DNA of 46,354 nucleotides from Roseospira marina (GTDB taxonomy: Bacteria > Pseudomonadota > Alphaproteobacteria > Rhodospirillales > Rhodospirillaceae), in contig NZ_JACIGJ010000024.1 of NCBI RefSeq assembly GCF_014197855.1, positions 1 to 46,354 of the forward strand. The letters are read 5' to 3'. Each line of letters begins with the position of its first letter. Position 1 is the stretch's first letter. The position numbers and the translations under genes are program-made. Under the pieces are notes generated by a model that saw only the letters and a list, made by a program, of their open reading frames with translations, was not told the DNA's origin and ran no database searches. Below, piece after piece: positions 26,463 through 34,402 of the stretch.

Positions 26463-28592
26463 ATGGGCATGAAGAACATCCTCGTCATCAATGACGAAGC
26501 CCATCATTGCTATCGGGAACGCCCTTCGGACGACACCGAAGACCTGAAGGGCGACGAGAAGAAGGAGGCCGAAAAGAACAACGAGGCGGCCCGCCTTTGG
26601 ATCTCCGGCATCGAAGCCGTGCAACGCAAGCTGGGCGTCCGCACCGTGTTCGACCTGTCCGCGACCCCGTTCTTCCTGCGCGGCTCCGGCTATGCCGAGG
26701 GGACCCTGTTCCACTGGACGGTGAGTGACTTCTCGCTGATGGATGCCATCGAGTGCGGCATCGTCAAGCTGCCGCGCGTGCCCGTCGCCGACAACGTGCC
26801 GGGTGGCGATACGCCGATGTTCCGGAACCTGTGGGAACACATCGGCAAGAAAATGCCAAAGAAGGGGCGCGGGGCGGGAAAAACCCTGGATCCGCTGAAC
26901 TTGCCACCCGAACTCCAGAGCGCTTTGCAGGCCCTGTACGGTCACTATGTGGAGACCTACACGCTGTGGGAACAGGCTGGGATCGACGTTCCGCCGGTCT
27001 TCATTGTCGTCTGCAACAACACGGCGACGTCAAAGCTGGTTTACGATTTCATTTCCGGATTTCACCGTGAGCATGAAGATGGCACATCCACGCTGGAACA
27101 GGGGCGGCTGGCGCTGTTCCGGAACTACGACGAACACGGCCATCGCCTGTCCCGCCCGCGCACACTCCTGATCGACAGCGAGCAGCTTGAATCCGGCGAT
27201 GCCTTGGATACGACCTTCCGCGACATGGCCTCCGACGAGATCAAGCGGTTCCGCCGCGAACTGATCGAGCGCACGGGCGACATCAAGGCTGGCGACACGA
27301 TCTCCGACCCGGATCTCTTGCGCGAGGTCATGAACACCGTCGGCAAGAAAGACCGGCTGGGCGAGTCCATTCGCTGCGTGGTCTCCGTCTCCATGCTGAC
27401 GGAGGGCTGGGACGCAAATACCGTCACCCATATCCTGGGCGTCCGGGCGTTCGGCACGCAGCTTCTGTGCGAGCAGGTGGTCGGGCGCGCACTGCGACGC
27501 CAGAACTACGACACCAACGACGACGGTCTGTTCAACGTGGAATACGCCGACGTCCTGGGCATTCCCTTCGACTTCGCCGCCAAGCCCGTGGTCGCGCCAC
27601 CCAAGAGGCCGCGTGAGACGGTCCGTGTTCACGCGGTGATCCCCGACCGTGACCCGCTGGAGATCACCTTCCCTCGGGTCGAGGGCTATCGTGTCGAACT
27701 GCCGAACGAGACGGTCTCCGCCAAGTTCGGGCCGGATTCCGTGCTGGAGCTGACCCCCGATCTTGTGGGGCCGTCCATCACCCAGAATCAGGGCATCGTC
27801 GGCGAAGACGTCGACTTGAGCCTGAAGCATCTGAAAGACGTCCGCACCTCGACGATCCTTTTCCACCTGACGCGCCACCTGATTTTCACGCAGTACCGCG
27901 ATCCCGGCGAGGAGCCCAAGCTGCACCTGTTCGGTCAGCTCAAGCGGATCACCCGCCAGTGGCTGGACGGCGGCTATCTGCGCTGCACGGGCGGCACCTA
28001 TCCCGCACAGCTTCTCTATCAGGCGATCGCGGACATGGCGTGCGAGCGCATCAAGTCGGCAATCACGGAATCCCTGGCCCGGGAGGATCGGCCCATCAAG
28101 GCGGTCTTGGATCCGTACAATCCGACGGGCTCCAGCGCCTACGTGAATTTCACGACGTCGAAGGGAACCCGCTGGCGAACCGACCCCGCCAAATGCCACG
28201 TCAACTGGGCCGTCTGCGACAGCGACTGGGAGGCCGAGTTCTGCCGGGTCGCCGAGGCGCACCCGCGTGTCCTGGCCTACATCAAGAACCAGAACCTGGG
28301 GTTCGAGGTGCCCTATCTGATGGCGGGCGTCCGCCGGAAGTACATCCCGGATTTCATCGTTCGCATAGACGACGGGCGCCCCGACCCCCTCAACCTCATC
28401 GTCGAGATCAAGGGCTATCGCGGCGAGGACGCCAAGGAGAAGGCCAACACACTGCGGACCTACTGGGTGCCGGGCGTCAACAACCTTGGTTCGTTTGGGC
28501 GCTGGGCCGCCGCCGAGTTCACGGCCGTGTATGAGATCGAACGGGCGTTCGACACACTCATCGCCACATTCTGCGCGACGGCGGCGGCATGA
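26463..28592 (+). pseudogene. 5'-truncated type III-like restriction helicase/nuclease (Res)
   Basis: About 709 residues remain of a DEAD/DEAH restriction subunit that is normally near 1000 residues. The frame opens at GMKNILVINDEAHHCYRERP, i.e. at the Walker B/DEAH box, so the Walker A motif and whole N-terminal part of RecA domain 1 are gone. Still present: DLSATPFFLRGSGY (motif III), SVSMLTEGWDANTVTHILGV and CEQVVGRALRR (motifs V-VI), and a C-terminal PD-(D/E)xK nuclease with YIPDFIVRIDD and LIVEIKG. Without Walker A it should not hydrolyse ATP or translocate. Upstream is the truncated phage methyltransferase in opposite orientation, marking a recombination scar. In-frame ATGs at 26463 and 26469 could still start a fragment. 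Confidence 0.8.
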
Positions 28593-28785
28593 ACGGCCGC
28601 GCTTTGCCATGTGCGTCACGCGAGAGGGGCCGCCCGCGTGCGCGTTCCCTACAGGTCCGGCGGAACACGCGAGCTGTTGAGCATCCCAGCACGGGCGCAC
28701 GGGCCAGGAAGAGCATCACCATGTCCCAACCGTCTGTCCCCTGCGGCGCGGATCACCTCGGTGTCAGACGGTGCCAATGTCAGGA

Positions 28786-28814
28786 TTGCCAAACGGCACG
28801 GTTCGACTTACAAT
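28786..28814 (+). promoter_or_regulatory. Promoter for the NYN-mod operon
   Basis: TTGCCA (28786-28791), 17-bp spacer, TACAAT (28809-28814). Predicted start near 28,821, giving an approximately 97-base leader ahead of ATG 28918. It would express NYN and mod independently of the broken res gene. Confidence 0.55.
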
Positions 28815-28826
28815 TACGTGGTATCC

Positions 28827-28888
28827 GCCCCTTGGGAGTACGCCCGCTCAATGATCCTGAGCGTGTGCAGAAACCCTGGGGCTTTTTT
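28827..28888 (+). promoter_or_regulatory. Terminator-like leader structure (possible attenuator or small RNA)
   Basis: An outer stem GCCCC (28827-28831)/GGGGC (28878-28882) continues as GGG (28834-28836)/CCC (28874-28876). It encloses a perfect inner hairpin CGCTCA/TGAGCG (28845-28850, 28858-28863) and is followed by six Ts (28883-28888). It lies just after the predicted transcription start and 30 bp before the NYN start codon, so it could terminate early transcripts or define a short RNA. Confidence 0.45.
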
Positions 28889-28917
28889 GTGCCCGGTTTC
28901 TGGACGTGGGGCCGCGC

Positions 28918-29745
28918 ATGAGAACCCGACGGATCGCTGTTCTCATCGACGGCGGCTATTTCATCAAGCGACTTCCCAAGGTGGTTGAGGACCGCTTCCG
29001 GACTACGCCGGAGACCGTGGCCGACACCGCTCGAATCCTCTGCAAGAAGCACGTTCAGAGATTGATCGGCGAAGCGTTGGGCGCCAGGCAGAGTCGGTGG
29101 CTGGATCACGTCTATCGCCTATTCTACTACGATGCCCTGCCCTACGACGGTGTCTCGCACCATCCCATCGCGAACCGGCGGGTCCAATTCGCCACCTCCG
29201 ATCAGGCTGCCTTTCGCAAAGCCCTGTTCCAGGAACTCCGCAAAAAGCGCAAGTTCGCGCTTCGTCTGGGACAGGTCACCAAGGAAAGCGACTGGCGAAT
29301 CCGCGAGAGGCTGACGAAGCGCCTGCTGAAAACACGGGACTGGTTGCCTCTGCTGGAGGCGCCTCTGCGGGATGACTCAGGCACACCATGGACGGACGCC
29401 CTGCTTGCCGAGGACCAACGGCGCGCTCTTCAGACGCTGATCGAGGATTGGCGCAGCCTGGACGAGGGGGATGTCATCCTGGGTCTGCGCCAGAAGGGTG
29501 TCGATATGCGTATCGGCGTGGACATCACGTCCATGACCCTGAAGGGGCAGGTCGATACGATTGTCCTGGTGACGGGTGATGCCGACTTCGTCCCGGCGGC
29601 CAAGCTGGCCCGGCGCGAAGGCGTCGAGTTCATTCTCGACCCCATGTGGCAGAGCATTTCCGACGAGTTGCATGAACACATTGACGGATTGGTCAGCGTC
29701 TTGCGGACCGACCCGACCACGACCCTGCGGGAGACCGAGGACTGA
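28918..29745 (+). CDS. NYN-domain (PIN-like nuclease fold) protein in a restriction-modification module
   Basis: 275 residues. The N-terminus RIAVLIDGGYFIKRL has the first acidic residue of the NYN/LabA (DUF88) fold. The central insert is helical and basic. The C-terminal part carries KGVDMRIGVDITSMTLKGQV and IVLVTGDADFVPAAKLARRE, with the clustered Asp residues expected to bind a metal ion. HIDGLV closes the domain. NYN proteins are RNA- or DNA-cleaving nucleases. Between res and mod it may supply an additional effector or regulatory nuclease. Start ATG 28918; its TGA overlaps the ATG of mod by one base (TGATG), so both are translationally coupled. Confidence 0.8.
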   Translation: MRTRRIAVLIDGGYFIKRLPKVVEDRFRTTPETVADTARILCKKHVQRLIGEALGARQSRWLDHVYRLFYYDALPYDGVSHHPIANRRVQFATSDQAAFRKALFQELRKKRKFALRLGQVTKESDWRIRERLTKRLLKTRDWLPLLEAPLRDDSGTPWTDALLAEDQRRALQTLIEDWRSLDEGDVILGLRQKGVDMRIGVDITSMTLKGQVDTIVLVTGDADFVPAAKLARREGVEFILDPMWQSISDELHEHIDGLVSVLRTDPTTTLRETED

Positions 29746-32700
29746 TGGCGCGCGGACCCAAGAAACCCCTATCCGTCGAAACCCTGACCCATGAGGAGGC
29801 CCAGCGGCGCAACATTCCGACCGCCGAGCTGGAATCCGTCATGCGGACCGAGGACAAGAGCCCGATCCGCGTTGCCTACGACCGCCGCAACCGCGACCTG
29901 GACCCGCAACTGGTCTGGCGCGGCAAGGACGAGCAGGACTGGTCCGACCTCGTGGTGCAGGCCCCGCCGCTCTACATCCAGGAAAAGGTCCACCCCAAGG
30001 TCCTGATCGACGACCTGATGCGCCGCAGCCGGGCCCGCACGCAGGCGGACGCCCCGGCCGAAGACCAGTTCGACATGTTCGCCGACTTCAACGGCCTGCC
30101 GGACACCGAGGCGAAGACCGAGTTCTACGAACACGACCAGAACTGGTCGAATCGCATGATTCTGGGCGACAGCCTTCAGGTCATGGCCTCGCTGGCCGAA
30201 CGCGAGGGGCTGCGCGGCAAGGTGCAGTGCATCTACATCGACCCGCCGTACGGCATCAAGTTCAACTCCAACTTCCAGTGGTCCACCACCAGCCGCGACG
30301 TGAAGGACGGCAAGGCCGACCACATCACCCGCGAGCCGGAGCAGGTGAAGGCGTTCCGGGATACGTGGCGGGACGGCATCCACTCCTACCTGACCTATCT
30401 GCGCGACCGCCTGACCGTGGCCCGCGACCTGCTGGCCGACAGCGGATCGGTGTTCGTCCAGATCGGCGACGAGAACGTCCATCGCGTTCGCGCACTGATG
30501 GATGAAGTGTTTGGGGAAGGGAATTTTATTTGTTTGATAACGGCGCTTAAAACAACGAGCGCTACATCGCAATACCTTGCTGGGGTCGCGGATTATGTTT
30601 TGTTCTTTTCTAAAAACCGTGAAAGGCTAAAATACAGATCTATTTATGCGCTTAAAGAGCTGGGCTCGGATGGAACAACGCAGTATAAAATGATTTCTTA
30701 TAAAAAAACAGGAATCACAGAAATAATAAAATCGCCTAACTTAGTAAGTTTTCAAAAAAAGGAGGATTATTACGTCTTTGCCCCAGACAATTTGACAAGC
30801 CAAAAACCGCCTGGGGACTTCCCATTTACTGAAAGCGGCAAGATATTTGGACCTGGAAAGGGGTTCTGGAAAACTCACGATCATGGGTTCCGCCGACTGA
30901 GTCAGGCAACGAGACTTCATCCTATCGGAAATACGCTAATGTACCGAAGATATTTAGATGACTTCTCCGTATATCCGATTTCTAATATATGGCGCGATGT
31001 GCTTATGACCGGATTTTCGGAAGAGAAATTTTATGTCGTGCAAAGCTCTTCAAAAATTGTCGAGAGATGTATGTTGATGGCTTCAGATCCCGGCGATCTT
31101 GTCCTGGACCCGACCTGTGGGTCCGGCACCACGGCCACGGTGGCCGAGCAGTGGGGGCGGCGGTGGATCACCATCGACACGTCACGGGTCGCCCTCGCGC
31201 TGGCCCGGGCGCGGATCATGGGGGCGCGCTATCCCTACTACCTGCTGGCCGACTCTATAGAGGGGCAGGCGAAGGAGGCCGAGGTGTCCCGCCGGGCGCC
31301 GTCGGAGACCTCCACCCGGGCCGACATCCGTCAGGGCTTCGTCTATGAGCGCGTGCCCCACATCACCCTGAAGTCCATCGCCAACAACGCCGAAATCGAC
31401 GTCATCTGGGACCGGCTCCAGCCCGCCGTTGAGGCCGCGCGGGCCGACCTGAATGCCGCCCTGGCCGGTCATGGGGAGCGGTTCCCCGTGTCCACCGGCG
31501 GCCGCGCCGGCAAGAGCATCGACTTCACCGCTTCCGGCACCGTCACGCTGCCGTCCGGCGAGGACGCCCCGGCCAACGGCTTCATGGAATGGGAGGTGCC
31601 GCGCGAGCCCGGCACCCCATGGCCGGAGAAACACCGGAAACTGTGGGACACGGCGCGCCTCGACGTTACCGACGCCCCACCGGCCAAACGCAAGGCGGCC
31701 GCCCAGGCCCTCGCCCAGTTGAACACGTTGCGGAACACCGACGTCACGGCTGAAAGCCTGCCGCCGCGCCCCGTCACGCCTTGGCCCGACACCGCCAACG
31801 CGGCGCTGGAGGCCTTCTGGCAGGCGCGCATCGCCCGGCAAAAAGAAATCGATGCTTCCATCGCGGCCAAGGCCGACGTCGAATACCTGTACGACAAGCC
31901 CTACAGCGACACCCACCGCGTCCGCGTGGCCGGGCCGTTCACGGTCGAAAGCCTCTCACCCCACCGCGTGCTGGCCGTCGATCAGGACGACGAGCTGGTG
32001 GATATGCTCGACGCCGCCGAGGGGCGACGCCACCCAGGGGAACGCACCGGAGGGGAGCACACCGCCGACGCCAACGATTTCACCACCGTGGTTCTGGATC
32101 ACCTCAGGACCTCCGGCGTCCAGCAGGCGCACAAGGAGGATAAGATCACCTTTTCCACCCTGTCCGGCTGGCCCGGCGAATTCATCGGCGCCGAGGGCCG
32201 GTTCATGGAAGGGGATACCGAGAAGAGGGCGGGCGTGTTCATCGGGCCGGAGTTCGGCACCGTCTCCCGCCCCGATCTGGTGGCGGCGGCCCGCGAGGCT
32301 GGGGACGCCGGGTTTGATGTTCTGATCGCCTGCGCCTTCAACTACGACGCCCACGCCGGGGAGTTCGAAAAGCTGGGCCGCATCCCGGTGCTGAAGGCAC
32401 GCATGAACGCCGACCTGCACATGGCCGACGACCTGAAGAACACGGGCAAGGGCAACCTGTTCGTGATCTTCGGCGAGCCCGACATCGACATCGAGGACAT
32501 CGACGACGGCCGCATCCAGGTGCGCATCAACGGCGTGGACGTGTTCCACCCGCAGACCGGGCAGATCGATTCCAGCGGGCCGGAGGGCATTGCCTGCTGG
32601 TTCATCGACACCGCCTACAACGAGGAGAGCTTCTTCGTCCGCCACGCCTACTTCCTGGGGGCCAGCGATCCCTACAAGGCGCTGAAGACGACCCTGAAGG

Positions 32701-32840
32701 CGGAAATCGACGAAGAGGCCTGGGCTTCCCTGAACCGCGCCGTCTCGCGCCCGTTCGACAAGCCCACCACCGGCCGCATCGCGGTCAAGGTCATCAACCA
32801 CCTCGGCGACGAGGTCATGAAGGTGTTCAGCGTGGGATAG
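29745..32840 (+). CDS. Type III-like adenine-specific DNA methyltransferase (Mod)
   Basis: A 1031-residue beta-class N6-adenine methyltransferase. Motif IV DPPYGIKFNSNF (about 165-177) precedes the target-recognition region (about 255-447), followed by the SAM-binding motif I LDPTCGSGTTATVAEQWG (about 451-468), the order typical of type III Mod. A long C-terminal extension (about 540-1031) with FTTVVLDHLRTSGVQQ and YFLGASDPYKALKTTLKAEI is characteristic of the large Mod proteins paired with DEAD/DEAH Res subunits. The protein is intact and probably methylates DNA even though res is truncated, acting as an orphan methyltransferase. Its recognition region is AT-rich compared with the rest. Coupled to NYN upstream; a hairpin follows the stop. 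Confidence 0.9.
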   Translation: MARGPKKPLSVETLTHEEAQRRNIPTAELESVMRTEDKSPIRVAYDRRNRDLDPQLVWRGKDEQDWSDLVVQAPPLYIQEKVHPKVLIDDLMRRSRARTQADAPAEDQFDMFADFNGLPDTEAKTEFYEHDQNWSNRMILGDSLQVMASLAEREGLRGKVQCIYIDPPYGIKFNSNFQWSTTSRDVKDGKADHITREPEQVKAFRDTWRDGIHSYLTYLRDRLTVARDLLADSGSVFVQIGDENVHRVRALMDEVFGEGNFICLITALKTTSATSQYLAGVADYVLFFSKNRERLKYRSIYALKELGSDGTTQYKMISYKKTGITEIIKSPNLVSFQKKEDYYVFAPDNLTSQKPPGDFPFTESGKIFGPGKGFWKTHDHGFRRLSQATRLHPIGNTLMYRRYLDDFSVYPISNIWRDVLMTGFSEEKFYVVQSSSKIVERCMLMASDPGDLVLDPTCGSGTTATVAEQWGRRWITIDTSRVALALARARIMGARYPYYLLADSIEGQAKEAEVSRRAPSETSTRADIRQGFVYERVPHITLKSIANNAEIDVIWDRLQPAVEAARADLNAALAGHGERFPVSTGGRAGKSIDFTASGTVTLPSGEDAPANGFMEWEVPREPGTPWPEKHRKLWDTARLDVTDAPPAKRKAAAQALAQLNTLRNTDVTAESLPPRPVTPWPDTANAALEAFWQARIARQKEIDASIAAKADVEYLYDKPYSDTHRVRVAGPFTVESLSPHRVLAVDQDDELVDMLDAAEGRRHPGERTGGEHTADANDFTTVVLDHLRTSGVQQAHKEDKITFSTLSGWPGEFIGAEGRFMEGDTEKRAGVFIGPEFGTVSRPDLVAAAREAGDAGFDVLIACAFNYDAHAGEFEKLGRIPVLKARMNADLHMADDLKNTGKGNLFVIFGEPDIDIEDIDDGRIQVRINGVDVFHPQTGQIDSSGPEGIACWFIDTAYNEESFFVRHAYFLGASDPYKALKTTLKAEIDEEAWASLNRAVSRPFDKPTTGRIAVKVINHLGDEVMKVFSVG
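30515..31085 (+). other. AT-rich target-recognition segment inside mod
   Basis: Between about 30,515 and 31,085 GC falls by eye to about 40%, with runs such as AAAAAAACAGG and TTTTCAAAAAAAGG, against well over 60% on both sides. The edges lie between the DPPY motif and motif I, exactly the specificity segment of beta-class methyltransferases. The reading frame is intact throughout, so this is a replaced domain and not decay. Confidence 0.75.
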
Positions 32841-32853
32841 AGCATCCCGCGGT

Positions 32854-32880
32854 CTGACGGAATCGCAGGGGATTCGTCAG
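32854..32880 (+). terminator. Hairpin after mod
   Basis: CTGACGGAATC pairs with GATTCGTCAG with one bulged base and a short loop, 14 bp after the mod stop. No T-run; it may end the mod transcript or be the outer end of the IS630 remnant. Confidence 0.35.
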
Positions 32881-33017
32881 GCGGTTGATTTGTGATTCAA
32901 GATAGGGGCTGGAGAAGGAGGCCAGCGCCTATGACGAAACCCCTCTCCGCCGACCTACGCGAGCGGCTGGTTGCCGCCGTCGAAGGCGGCCAGTCCCGAC
33001 GGGCAGCCGAGCGGGGT
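32881..33017 (+). mobile_element. Remnant of an IS630-family element (left end only)
   Basis: After an IS630-type end (GGTTGATTTGTGATTCAAG), ATG 32931 with GGAGAAGGAG upstream opens a typical IS630 transposase N-terminus: MTKPLSADLRERLVAAVEGG, QSRRAAERGF. The homology stops near 33,017, directly at the 3' end of the opposite-strand XRE gene. No right end or catalytic DDE part remains, so the copy is dead. Confidence 0.7.
32931..33017 (+). pseudogene. IS630 transposase, first 29 codons only
   Basis: The helix-turn-helix start of an IS630 transposase (LRERLVAAVEGGQSRRAAER). The frame runs on without homology through the antisense of the XRE gene. Truncated and inactive. Confidence 0.65.
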
Positions 33018-33020
33018 TTT

Positions 33021-33281
33021 CTATGCGCCCTCTCCGGTGATGAGTCGGGCAATCTCCAAAGCCTCGCGGCGGATGGAGGCTGGAGCGAGCATCGGGTTGC
33101 CCTGGCGGATGGCCTCGGTCAGGGCGGCGCGTTCGGCGGCCAGGGCGTTGGCTTGGCGCAAGGCGGTTTCGCCCTTTTCCAAAGCCTGATACGCGCGCAA
33201 GGTGAGCCCGATCTGTTCGGCCATTTCGGTCTGTGTGAGACCGAGGGACTTGCGGAGCGATTTCATTTCATCGCGGGTCAT
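33021..33281 (-). CDS. XRE-family helix-turn-helix regulator
   Basis: 86 residues. The XRE/Cro DNA-binding helix-turn-helix covers about 1-50 (MKSLRKSLGLTQTEMAEQIG, LTLRAYQALEKGE), and the remaining residues form an Ala-rich helix that may dimerise. AGGAT lies 8 bp before the ATG. It is transcribed from a consensus promoter with an embedded palindrome at 33,482-33,510, which it probably represses itself. A 35-codon frame lies between promoter and gene. The pair could be a prophage regulator or the antitoxin half of a small module; nothing proves the latter. Confidence 0.8.
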   Translation of the reverse strand: MTRDEMKSLRKSLGLTQTEMAEQIGLTLRAYQALEKGETALRQANALAAERAALTEAIRQGNPMLAPASIRREALEIARLITGEGA

Positions 33282-33354
33282 GGTATTATCCTATTCGGGA
33301 GGCGAGCCTTTGCTTGCCGAGGTGGGAGGCCCGGTTTCGCGGCCCCCCTGGCTC

Positions 33355-33462
33355 CTACCACTCGATTTCAAGTCTCAGTTGGCAGCCGAGGAACTTGATA
33401 TCGAGGCAGAACCGCCTCGGAAGTTTCAGGTTTGCCTCCTTTCGCTTTTCGGGCCGGACCAT
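33355..33462 (-). CDS. Small basic protein upstream of the XRE gene
   Basis: 35 codons: MVRPEKRKEANLKLPRRFCL followed by DIKFLGCQLRLEIEW. It resembles the very short phage proteins that end in an alternating hydrophobic/charged strand such as LRLEIEW. GGGACGG precedes the ATG. It is the first frame after the -35/-10 promoter at 33,482-33,510, and the XRE start codon follows 73 bp after its stop, so it should be on the same mRNA. Function unknown. Confidence 0.45.
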   Translation of the reverse strand: MVRPEKRKEANLKLPRRFCLDIKFLGCQLRLEIEW

Positions 33463-33481
33463 CCGTCCCGTTCACAAGTCT

Positions 33482-33510
33482 GTTATACGCAATAACTGCG
33501 TATATGTCAA
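33482..33510 (-). promoter_or_regulatory. Consensus promoter with palindromic operator for the XRE operon
   Basis: On the reverse strand TTGACA (33510-33505), 17-bp spacer, TATAAC (33487-33482). The spacer and -10 carry a perfect dyad ATACGCA-N5-TGCGTAT (33485-33503). A second possible half-site pair, GCAAT...ATTGC (33512-33531), lies just upstream. Such a layout is typical of an autorepressed Cro/CI-like regulator. Confidence 0.75.
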
Positions 33511-33540
33511 GGCAATATATGAAGTAATTGCGTTTTCAGG

Positions 33541-33572
33541 CCCCGCCCGGCACTGTCGGCGCGGGGTTCTTC
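33541..33572 (+). terminator. Terminator-like hairpin upstream of the HNH remnant
   Basis: CCCCGC (33541-33546) and GCGGGG enclose CCGGC...GTCGG and are followed by TTCTTC on the forward strand. Probably the end of a former upstream phage transcript. Confidence 0.4.
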
Positions 33573-33589
33573 GTATGCGGAGACCTGCA

Positions 33590-33799
33590 GTGCCGTCTCG
33601 CCCACCGGTCCATCGCCCCGCTGGCTGGCGCCCGCCGGAGCAGCGGGAGCAGGCATGCAAGGCGGACGCCGACCGGCAACGGGGCAGTGCCCGGGCGCGC
33701 GGCTATGACCGGGCCTGGGAGCGCCTGAGCCGCGCCGTCCGTCAGGCCGAGCCGCTCTATCGTCTGTGTGCCCACCCGCGCGGCCGGCTGTCCCATTGA
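33590..33799 (+). pseudogene. Truncated phage HNH endonuclease (N-terminus only)
   Basis: From GTG 33590 (GGAGA, 6-bp spacing) the frame encodes SRPPVHRPAGWRPPEQREQA and later ARARGYDRAWERLSRAVRQA, EPLYRLC. This is the usual start of small phage HNH endonucleases found beside terminase genes. It ends after 69 codons, before the catalytic His-Asn-His region. Terminase genes that normally follow are absent. Probably non-functional debris of the prophage's right half. Confidence 0.65.
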
Positions 33800-34111
33800 G
33801 GACGTCTCCTAAACCGGAAGGCCCGACGTCGGCCTCTGTGCGATCATGAGGTCCGACCCCGCAAAACCCGAAGCGCCTGAAAACCCGAAACCTAAAAAGG
33901 CAATAAACGCATTCGGATTGTCCCATGACGGGGACCGGGGCGTCAATTTAAACGGGTGCGCGGCCGTGACGGGATTCATAGTCCGTTCGGTGCCTGTGTC
34001 GGCGGGCAGAGCCGCGTTATGAGGCCCATGCGATGCGCCCCAAAACGGCCATAGGCCCTGTCGGCCGCACAGATGCGGCGACACCCCGATGCACGTGATC
34101 CGCCGTGATCG
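33800..34111. other. Gene-free stretch
   Basis: No gene is supported. It contains two direct copies of AAAACCCGAA (33863-33872 and 33880-33889, 17-bp period), a GGCCCGACGTCGGCC-like dyad near 33,821 and locally low GC. An open frame on the reverse strand (to 33,809) shows no protein-like sequence. Confidence 0.4.
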
Positions 34112-34402
34112 TCATGGCACGTCCGTCAGAGCGCAAAGCGTCCGACCCTCTGGCATCCAGACATGACGACGATCGATCAGACTCTGCGCGGCCCGCTTGA
34201 ACGCCTGGTGCGGAAAGTCGGGGACGGACTCAAAAGCATAGGACCGAAGCGTGCGGCGCAATGACTCGCCTTGATTGGCGAATTTTAGCGTGAGGAACGG
34301 GTCCGAACCGCCGGACTGGTGAAAATATACAAACCCGTAGGATGCATGCATCCTTTTGTCCCACTCGCTTAATGGGTACGATCTGCACCGCTCTAGTTCC
34401 AA
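34112..34402 (-). CDS. Unknown protein, downstream half of an interrupted frame
   Basis: It continues in the same frame directly after the TAA at 34,403-34,405. It can start at TTG 34402 (96 residues) or more plausibly at an internal ATG within KRMHASYGFVYFHQSGGSDP, which has GGGAC upstream and gives about 79 residues. Other stretches: PFLTLKFANQGESLRRTLRS and DFPHQAFKRAAQSLIDRRHV. GC is lower than in the surrounding genome. No family is recognised; it could be the C-terminal part of one gene with the upstream frame. Confidence 0.4.
   Translation of the reverse strand: MELERCRSYPLSEWDKRMHASYGFVYFHQSGGSDPFLTLKFANQGESLRRTLRSYAFESVPDFPHQAFKRAAQSLIDRRHVWMPEGRTLCALTDVP

Larger units (their letters stand above)
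28593..28917 (+). other. Non-coding leader region between res and the NYN gene
   Basis: 325 bp with a near-consensus promoter (28786-28814) and a terminator-like structure (28827-28888). An open frame linking the two genes by ATGA overlaps exists, but its codon use is unlike neighbours and it is not accepted. Confidence 0.5.

Noticed and set aside
27030-28700. A 556-codon frame antisense to the restriction gene
   Set aside because: Composition is typical of a complementary shadow; the forward strand carries nuclease and helicase motifs.
28589-28921. A 110-codon frame linking res and the NYN gene by ATGA overlaps at both ends
   Set aside because: Codon third positions are not GC-biased as in neighbouring genes, and a near-consensus promoter and terminator-like hairpin lie inside it. 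Kept as non-coding leader, though the double overlap is curious.
33840-33895. Possible hammerhead-like core (ATGAGG ... GAAA) and iteron-like AAAACCCGAA repeats
   Set aside because: The required CUGAUGA core and flanking stems are absent, and two short repeats are too few for an iteron origin.
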